Source: Limnanthes douglasii subsp. nivea (Eukaryota > Streptophyta > Magnoliopsida > Brassicales > Limnanthaceae). Taken from it: a stretch of DNA of 64,000 nt. The stretch lies in the NCBI GenBank assembly GCA_036936605.1, contig JAUPFV010000002.1, positions 339,576,654 to 339,640,653 of the forward strand, given 5' to 3'. The position numbers were made by a program, and so were the translations under genes. Below, in pieces: positions 56,953 to 64,000 of this stretch. Under the pieces are notes generated by a model. That model saw only the letters and a list, made by a program, of their open reading frames with translations. It searched no databases and had not been told where the DNA came from. The stretch's first letter is position 1. Every line of letters starts with the position of its first letter.

Positions 56953-58404
56953 ATGAATCCTGAAAACAATTCTACGCTTGTGTCAGCGATGGATGCTTAA
57001 AGAACTGATGTAAATAGAACTAATGGAAGTAAAACTGATGGATTGTCTTCGATTCGAGCTCAATCTAATATCGAGGTGCGAATGAATCAACTTTTAGATA
57101 AAATAAATACTTTGAATGAGAAATATGAACGGAAGGAGCAAGAGATACTATCAACAAGGCTCAGATCTGAGGTTAGAGAGGAAGTAGAAAAGATTGAGGT
57201 GGAAGGTCACTCCGATCGATCTTTCGATGATCGACGCACTAAGTCTGAACACAAAAAACCACGTTTTGTGGCTCCTAAAGATTGATATTCGTCTTTAAAA
57301 GAGAGAAAAGATAAATATAAATTAGTGACTTCTAGTGACGAGGAGGTCGAAAGCTCAAATTCGGGTATTAAGAGGCACAAAGGTTCTTCAAGAGGGGAAT
57401 CTGATAGAGATTATTTGAGGAATTGTAAAAAGGAAAGCAAATCTAAGAATGCTCCTCGTTCAACTTGGCATGAAGGAAATCCTTCCAATGAGTATGTTGA
57501 AACTGATAGGAACTTATATATCACAATGTGAAATGATGATCAGTTCGTTGAAGGTGTTGACTGGAGAAATTCTTCGTTGACAGATGAAATTTGATCCATG
57601 GCGCTTCCGAAGCATTTCGACATTTCAAAGGTGGAAAAGTTCGATGGGATGCAGGATCTCGATAACCACATCGAACAATTCAAGAATTATATGATGAATT
57701 TTGAAGATGACAACCGGCTTGTGTGTCGTGCATTTTCACAGACTTTTAAGGGAACAACTCTTAAGTGGTACAATAGGATTCTGAGGGGGTCCATATCAAA
57801 TTTCAGAGATTTTTATACTTCTTTTCGAAGGCAGTTTGTGGGAAGAAAAAAGATGAGAGCAAATGATGATACTATTATTCAGTGTAAGCAGACACCGGGA
57901 GAACAATTGAAAGACTATACCAAGAGATTTGTGTTGACCAAGGCTAGTTTGGACAACTGTGAGGAAAATTTGGCAATTGAAGCTTTTTGCCAAGGGTTAT
58001 CGTCAGGGGATTTAGCTAATAAGACAATAAAGAGAAGGGCCTTGACTTTTGGAGTTTTGATGGCTCAAGTTGAGGATCAGATTAAAGTGGATGAGTCGAG
58101 TAGAGTCCGAGGCGGACCAGTTAGCACTCCAAAAAATTTGGGACAGGCAGCCAATAATCAGGGACAGCCCTCGAATGGTAATAACAATGGCAATAGAAAT
58201 CAGAAGTCGAGGCAGAAGAACAATAATTTGCCTCCTCGGAGTGGTAGTTATTCAAATCATGCTCCATCTAATACTTACAACAGGCCTAGACCAAATACAT
58301 GGGTCAAGCCTGAGTATTATTCTGATCTGATAAAGAATGTTTATGTCATATGGGATAAGATCAAGAATTCTGTAAATTTCAAGGGAGCCTGCTCCCATCA
58401 ATAA
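56953..58404 (+). pseudogene. gypsy D gag
   Basis: One reading frame from ATG 56953 to 58404, interrupted only by stops at 56998-57000, 57283-57285, 57529-57531 and 57592-57594 or close by; it has no frameshift. N-terminal helical part with RMNQLLDKINTLNEKYERKE and a Lys/Ser-rich linker. The 268-residue frame 57598-58404 holds the capsid-like Retrotrans_gag domain (HIEQFKNYMMNFEDDNRLVC, AFSQTFKGTTLKWYNRILRG, FYTSFRRQFVGRKK, QTPGEQLKDYTKRF, IEAFCQGLSSGDLANKTI) and an Asn/Gly-rich tail. The zinc knuckle seen in other elements is not recognisable. Each stop fits a C-to-T change of CAA or CGA. Confidence 0.9.
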
Positions 58405-58418
58405 CTGGAAGCGATTCA

Positions 58419-59036
58419 ATGACTGGAAATTCGAACAGTTCAAGGAAAAGGCATGCTGTCAACTTGACAACTCAAATTGAAGGGAGGATGTCAACACACT
58501 TGTATAGAAGGAAAGATATTCCCTTCATTTTGTTTGATGAAAACAATCTGAGAGGTACTGCAAGATCACATGAGGATGTTGTGGTGATTGGAGCTGAGGT
58601 GGCTGGCGTCGAAATTCTACGTGTTCTGATTGACACTGGCAGTTCTGCTAATGTTCTTTTTAAATCCACCCATGATAGAATGACAAGTCCATCTCGGATT
58701 ACTCAATCGGATCGTACAATTATCGGATTCACGTGTGTAACAGCTTGTGTTGCTGGAGAATACGAAGGTGAGGTTAGTTTGGGAAAAAGACCATTCAAGA
58801 AAAAGGTCCAGGTACTCTTTGTGGTGGTGGACTGTCCCACAAGTTATAATTTTATTTTTGGAAGATCGTGGCTTTCAAGAGTGTACGGGGTGTTTTCTAC
58901 AATTCATCAGTACTTTAAGTACGTAGTTGGAGACAGAGTTGGGGTTGTTCGAGGTGATCATAAGGTTGCCAGGGAATGTTATGCCACTGCATTTAGGGTC
59001 CGAGGATCTAGCAGTGGAGATTTGATGCGTGAATAG
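58419..59036 (+). pseudogene. gypsy D protease region
   Basis: Open frame of 205 residues, in a different frame from gag. HEDVVVIGAEVAGVEILRV precedes the catalytic LIDTGSSANVLF (Asp-Thr-Gly intact, about 58627-58660). The retropepsin fold region ends with VLFVVVDCPTSYNFIFGRSW, and the linker VYGVFSTIHQYFKYVVGDRV follows. The protease domain itself is unbroken, but the upstream frame change and downstream stop isolate it from the polyprotein. The element's processing enzyme. Confidence 0.88.
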
Positions 59037-59060
59037 CAACTAGAAGGGGCACCCTATGAT

Positions 59061-59898
59061 TTGGAAGAAAGGGTTGACGATCCGAGAGAAACCCTAGGCT
59101 CTTTAACGGCGAGTGAAGAAATAAAGGATTTTACTTTTTTGGAAGGAACGGTCCTTCGATTCCAAACTTTATTGACCTGTTTTCTATGTCAAAAATTGCT
59201 TGATTTTTTATCTCAGAATTTAAATGTCTTCACTTGGAGGACAGAAGATGTAACATGAGCACCTATTGAGGTAATCCGACATAGTTTGGCCATAGATCCG
59301 AAGGTCAAACCGGTAGTTCAAAAAAGAAGAGTGTTTTCCTCGGAAAAAAGCAGAAGCAATTGTTGCTGAAGTGGATCGGTTGTCTAAGGTCGGACACATA
59401 AGGGAATCACAATATCCTTTATGGACGACGAATCCGGTGGTAGTCAAAAAGAAGAATGGGAAATGAAGGATGTGTGTGGATTTTACAGATTTGAATAGAG
59501 CTTGCCCCAAAGATATGTTTCCGGTTCCTCGAATAGATCAGTTGATTGTAACTACTTCATGAAACAAAATTTTAACTTTGATAGATGCTTTTGCAGGGTA
59601 TAATCAGATTCAAATGGATCAAAAAAATCAAGACTGCACAACTTTTATAACTGATAGGGGCCTGCGTTGTTATAGAGTGATGCCCTTCGGATTGAAGAAT
59701 GTTGGAGCCACTTATTAGAGATTAATAAATAAAGTTTTTGCTACGCAGATCGGAAGAAATATTGAGGTATATATAGACGACATGGTAGTGAAAATCTCAA
59801 AGGACGAAGTACATATTGATGATCTAGAAGAAGCTTTTTTGAATCTAAGGGCGATCAGGTTGAAATTAAATCCTGAGAAATGCACCTTCGGAGTGTGA
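59061..59898 (+). pseudogene. gypsy D reverse transcriptase
   Basis: Linker frame 59061-59258, then RT finger motifs near 59320-59420 (VQKRRVFSS, frameshift, VDRLSKVGHIRESQYPLWTT), KKNGK with a TGA in place of Trp (59464), MCVDFTDLNRACPKDMFPVP, MPFGLKNVGATY followed by TAG in place of Gln (59716), and the catalytic YIDDMVVK near 59770-59795. A further TGA at about 59896 precedes LGNFLGFIIGEKGIE. The palm catalytic residues are retained, but at least four stops and one frameshift inactivate it. Confidence 0.88.
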
Positions 59899-61000
59899 TT
59901 GGGAAATTTTTTGGGTTTTATTATCGGTGAAAAAGGAATAGAAACTAACCCAGAAGAGTTAAAAGCTTTGATGACAATGAATTTTCCTCAGTCAATCAAA
60001 GAAGTTCAAATTCTAACAGGATGGTTAGCAGCACCTAATCAATTTATTTCAAGATTTTCTGATAAATGCTTTCCTTTCTTTCAAGTATTACAAGGACCAA
60101 ACAGGTTCGAATGGACGTCGCAATGTGAAGCAGCTTTCATAAACATTAAAAATTTGTTGTCATCACCAGAGATTCTGGCAAAGCCTCGAAATGGGGAGAA
60201 ATTATTTATGTACATCGCGGTATCGGATTTTGCACTAAGCGCAATGTTAATCAGTGAAGATTCAGAAATTCTGAAGCCGATGTATTACCTTAGTAAAAGT
60301 TTGGTGGTAGCAGAAAAGAGAAATATGAAATTAGAAAAGCTGGCATTAGCATTGGTGATTGCTGCTAGGAAGATGCGTCCATATTTTCAAGCTAATACTA
60401 TCGAAGTCCGAACTTTATTCCCCTTAAAAAATGTTTTACAACGACCTGATATTTCAGGGAGGATGACTAAATGGTCAGTGGAGTTGGAGGATTACGATAT
60501 CTTATTTACACCTCGAACAACGATAAAAGCACAAGCATTGACAGATTTGTTTGTTGAGTTCCACTCAAGCCGATCAGATGAGGAAGAAACTAAAAAAGCT
60601 ATACTTGTCGATTCGAGGTGGGTTGTTCGAACATATGGAGGATCCAGTATTTCGGGGTGCAGTGTTGGGGTTCAGCTAATAGCTTTGATGGGAGAGACAA
60701 TGGTTCAATCAACTAAATTCGGTTTTTATGCTTCGAACAATGAAGCTGAATACGAAGCTGCTTTGGCAGGTCTGAGATTGGAAAAATTTTGTGAGGGACT
60801 TCAGTACGCTTGGAAATGGATTCTGAGTTATTAACAAACCAGGTATCTAGATTTTCTGAAGCAATGAAGGATCGCTTGATTTTGTATCTTCGGGAGTTTC
60901 GGAATTTGATGCTTCTATTTGACAACGTAGTTGTGGAATATATTGGGCGAGGAAGTAACACGGTGGCTGATTCTTTATTAAATGTTGCTTACAAGGAATA
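59899..61000 (+). pseudogene. gypsy D dual RNase H
   Basis: Open frame of 311 residues (59899-60834): RT thumb (IKEVQILTGWLAAPNQFISR), the Ty3-type RNase H (FEWTSQCEAAFINIKNLLSS, YIAVSDFALSAMLISED, MYYLSKSLVVAEKRNMKLEK, MRPYFQANTIEVRT), connector, and the start of the second, RVT_3-type RNase H (VVRTYGGSSISGCSVGV, SNNEAEYEAALAGLRL). In that second domain the catalytic Asp of T-D-G-G-S-S (intact in B) reads Tyr. A frameshift near 60790-60810 moves the rest (MEMDSELLTNQVSR, RGSNTVADSLLNVAYKE) into the frame 60810-61001. Confidence 0.88.
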
Positions 61001-62200
61001 AAATCCTTTAATTGCTACTCAATCTAGCCAATGTGAAGGCGTATAAGAATTTTTTGTCACTGATGAAAGCCGACACGATTGGCGATCGGATATTCTTAAT
61101 TTTTTACTCAATGACTACTGCCAGATGATTCCCAATAAATGTTAAGGGGTAAAGCCTTCAGATATATAGTTCTGGATGGGATTTTTTATAAAAAGGCATT
61201 GACCAGACCATTATTACAATGTTTAAGCAAGCACGAATCACAAGAAGTATTGTCAGAGTTGCATGATAGTGAAGGGTCAGCTCATTGTAGGTTCAGATCT
61301 CTATCTCGTCGAGTTTTACTTACAGGGTTTTATTGGCCTACGATCATGAACGATGTTAAGAATTTAGTCTGAGGTGGTGATACTTCTCAGAGATTTGCCA
61401 ATGCTATTCACAGACTAGCAGTACCACTTATGTCTATATCTGAGGCAGTACCATTCGACAGATGGGGAATTGATCTAGTGGGACCTTTGCCGATGGCTTC
61501 TTGGGGAAGACAGATGATAATTGTGGCGGTGGAGTATTTTATAAAGTGGGCAGAGGAAGAAATGCTATCATGAACAAAGGAAAAGTATGTCATTAAATTT
61601 ATTGTGAACAGTATTTGTTGTCGTTTTGGGGTTCCTCAGAGGATCACATTAGACAATGGCCCTCAATTTAATAATAGGGAAATGGCTACATTTTGTACTT
61701 CTAAAGGAATTTAGCAATGTTTTTCAACCCTTTTTCATCCTCAAGCTAATGGACAAGTGGAAGTGACAAACAAAACAATTTGAGATGGCTTGAAGAAGAA
61801 TTTATTGGGGGCAGCAGGGAAATGGCCAAACTATTTGCAAGAGGTGTTTTGGGCTTACCGAACAACTCCAAGAGAGGCTAAAAAATAGACTCTTTTTTCT
61901 TTGGCATATGGTATGAATGCAGTCAGACCTATTGAATCTACGATATCATCAAACCTTTATGAGAAATAGATATGATTCGAAGCTGAAGAGAAGAGAATTT
62001 AAAGAAGGTGATAAGGTGTTGCGAAACGTTTTCTTGCACACAAAAGAGAAGAACCTCGGAAAAATGGCTCCGAATTAGGATGGGCCTTATACAATTGTTG
62101 AAAGAATCAAGCCGGGGTCTTATCGTCTTTGTGGTTTTGAGGGGAGGATGCTTCAACATCGGTGGAATATTCAACACTTGAAGTTTTATTGGGAGTAGAT
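61001..62200 (+). pseudogene. gypsy D integrase
   Basis: Zinc region at 61260-61400: HDSEGSAHCRF is intact, but the Cys pair C-D-P-C-Q reads GDTSQ. Core: RWGIDLVGPLPMAS (first Asp, near 61470), ITLDNGPQFNN (second Asp, near 61655), HPQANGQVEVTNKTI (Glu, near 61760), WAYRTTP. A deletion removes much of the connector around 61950, and the C-terminal KEGDKVLRNVFLHTKEKN is shifted in frame (61995-62050). RWNIQHLKFYWE at 62160-62195 is the conserved end. Many stops. The triad residues are present, but the protein is not producible. Confidence 0.85.
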
Positions 62201-62789
62201 ATATTTTTGTACTTTGGAATTTTTGTTTTGACTGGCGCACTCTTTCCTACCCTCTTGGCCGAGGAAGGTTTTAACGAGGTGTCGTGTACATATTCAATAT
62301 TATCATTAAAGTTTATTTTTTGGCCAATGGTTGTTTACATATATTTGATTACTATCTTAACAAATCATCAAAGACTGATCACCTTTGAGATTGGTTAAAA
62401 GTAGAATGTTCCGAAGTGTTTATGACACTTTTTGAGGAAACAACCATGTTTATTAATTACATTGCATTTTTAATTTCTAACTGAATGCTAAATAGCACAC
62501 TGAGAATATTTTGGAGAGCTACCAAAGTTTAACAACGCATTGATAGTTTTCGAAGAAATACATTTTTTTACGAAGAGCTACAACTTATCGATGAGCTACA
62601 ATATCTACCAATTTTTTAAGGTATTTGAGGAGGTAAGTTTACATCAATTTCTTAAGGTTTTATACTTATTTTGTTTTTAAAATTCAGCACCAAATAATAT
62701 GCGAGGAGAATGATAACATACAAAAACCATTTTTCATTTAGATCAAGGATAAAAAGATGATAATAAAGTTATTCAGAAGATTATTCTTC
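62201..62789 (+). other. gypsy D 3' non-coding region
   Basis: Conserved block GCACTCTTTCCTACCCTCTT then GAGGAAGGTTTTAACGAGGT at 62236-62283. I do not see the CCTTGGCC...CCAAGG hairpin pair of A-C here. A short direct repeat of GAGCTAC (62517, 62576, 62593) is present. No gene. Confidence 0.55.
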
Positions 62790-64000
62790 CTAGGATGATT
62801 CGTCCTCTGAAGATAATGAACTAGGAACAGGGTCGAAAGCTTTGCTTGGGCATTTTTCTTCAGGGATATCATTCCAAAAGCTTGTAAGGTCAATTTTTGG
62901 ATAAGCAGCGTGAAGTTCTCGAAGAAGAAGAATAGTCGCGTCTTCTTTTCCGATGATGATAGTTGTTTGCATATCCTTTGAAAGTTTATCTTCGCCGGCA
63001 GCTACAGCAACAACCTTTTCAGCTTCGAAACTCTTCTTTAATTTAGCCATCTCATTGGTTAGCTCTTTGTTTTTTGTCTCACAAATAGTGAGAGAATTTT
63101 GAAGCTTACTGGAGTTGTCTTTTTCAGCGGTTAGTTCAATAGCATGGCTCGTGTTGAGTTTCTTCAACTCTGCTTCATGAGCATTCGTCAGCAATTCAGT
63201 ATCCACAATGTGGGTGATTCGCAGATGATTCTTTATGCAGAGAGCACCTTTGATCAGTTCAGACCGTGCCATTTTATAAGCATGAAATTGATCGACTACT
63301 TTACCGTGCAAAGTTTCTCTAAACTTTTTCTCAGCCTCGTAAGCTTCCTTGTATTAAAACATATCTTTGGCCAGTTGCTTTCGATGGCTCTGAGAAGCTT
63401 CGAATTGGGAAGCAAGTTTCTTTGCTGCAGTATCATGCCCGGAAAATGGCTAAAGAGCGACACAAATGGCAGGATTTGGAGTAGGAACACGAAGTTCAGA
63501 TGTACTATAGCCTTGAACCATTGGGGTGATGGGCTCAAGAGAGCGGATAGCTTCTATAGAAGCTTCAATTGGCGGTGGTCTCCCAAAGTTAAGCATGTAG
63601 TTCTGGATTACTTAAAGAACAGGGTCTTCTTCATCAGTAAGTGCTTCGTTATTTTCGAAGTTGATATTCATGTCAGGGTCGAAGGCTGCGGTGTCTTGAT
63701 TATTATTGGAGGTACTATCTTCAATGACTATCACAAGGTTGTCTTTGTTTATTTGATTTTTTTATTGAAGCGTTTTATGGTTTTTCAGCAATAGTGACTT
63801 CGTCTTCATCAACCAAAGTGTACGAATTGATTCTCATTTGTTTCTTTTTATTTCCTTGGGAACCTGAGGAAACTTTCTTTTTCTTTGATGATGGTTAAAG
63901 ATCTTTTCCCTCTTCGATGGGTGAGAGAGGTTGTTCTGCAGCTTTGCGTTTTTGACGTTTTGGCTTTGATGGTGTGGAAGGGTTAGCACTAGATGTGCTA
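62790..64000 (-). pseudogene. gypsy D antisense gene, C-terminal part
   Basis: Minus strand, entering from beyond the window. Basic region with KPKRQKRKAAEQPLSP (about 63920-63965) and KKKKVSSGSQGNKKK. Then broken frames to about 63330, and a 173-residue frame 62790-63311 with a heptad-rich coiled coil (HAEAELKKLN-like, SLTICETKNKELTNEMAKLK) and the C-terminus ATILLLRELHAAYPKIDLTS...SSLSSEDESS. The end matches in layout the C-termini of B and C (S-D-M-V-L-L-F-H-E-x-F-P, then acidic Ser-rich), so D carries the same antisense gene although its sequence is far diverged. The Transposase_28-like domain would lie beyond base 64000. The plus-strand frame 63144-63794 is a shadow. Confidence 0.75.

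Larger units (their letters stand above)
56716..64000 (+). mobile_element. Tat-type gypsy element D, 3' end beyond window
   Basis: Plus-strand order: partial LTR (56716-56857), primer-binding site (56861), gag, protease, RT, two RNase H domains, integrase, conserved block, and a minus-strand gene from 62790 on. More distant in sequence from A-C than they are from each other. Its LTR is truncated at the left by the copia relic. Coding regions carry stops, mostly of the C-to-T type. Confidence 0.92.

Noticed and set aside
63144..63794. 216-codon plus-strand frame
   Set aside because: Opposite strand of the coiled-coil part of the D antisense gene. It has no motif, and the minus strand matches the family.
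1..64000. tRNA and rRNA genes
   Set aside because: I looked for cloverleaf-type B-box and rRNA motifs and found only primer-binding sites complementary to tRNA ends.

Overview
The window is nuclear DNA of a flowering plant, most likely a eudicot. It is AT-rich, has one intact host gene with a GT-AG intron (a germin-like protein, 54256-55140), and is otherwise almost wholly transposable elements in various stages of decay. I saw no rRNA or tRNA gene, CRISPR array or prokaryotic feature.

Layout. 1-3326: minus-strand Ty1/copia remnant (reverse transcriptase, integrase, GAG-pre-integrase, primer-binding site). 3309-19537: an 8,118-bp head-to-tail tandem duplication of a block holding a copia LTR/gag remnant and most of a degenerate Ty3/gypsy element (A1, A2). 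19538-22438: the 3' end of A2 with an antisense gene and a 3' LTR. 22661-23141: a GC-rich non-autonomous hAT element. 24742-41553: an Ac-like hAT transposon of about 6.4 kb with two divergent genes, split by a complete 10,387-bp gypsy element (B, 28409-38795) with two LTRs and a 5-bp target duplication. 43104-43325: a small integrase relic. 44126-49630: a 5'-truncated gypsy element (C). 49631-54170: mostly unassigned, with one promoter-like segment. 54177-55171: the germin-like gene. 56125-56715: a second copia relic. 56716-64000: a fourth gypsy element (D), running off the window.

The gypsy elements belong to the Tat/Ogre-like branch: gag, protease, RT, two successive RNase H domains and integrase on the plus strand, then a long 3' region carrying an additional gene on the opposite strand. 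That antisense gene is the most interesting content. Its central domain resembles the Pfam family called putative gypsy type transposon. It is followed by basic and coiled-coil regions and a conserved C-terminus. In A2 and B it is interrupted by a short GT-AG intron at the same position and phase. In A2, B and C its start is preceded by a TATA-like box with a CCTAGG hexamer 25-26 nt further out, and its stop is followed by paired small hairpins. This suggests an independent, spliced antisense transcription unit kept by selection.

All transposon genes carry stops or frameshifts. In gag of D all four in-frame stops fit C-to-T change, as expected of methylated, silenced elements. Order of events: the hAT inserted first, then B inserted in its transposase gene (LTRs about 6% diverged). 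The tandem duplication is much younger (about 99.9% identity between copies).
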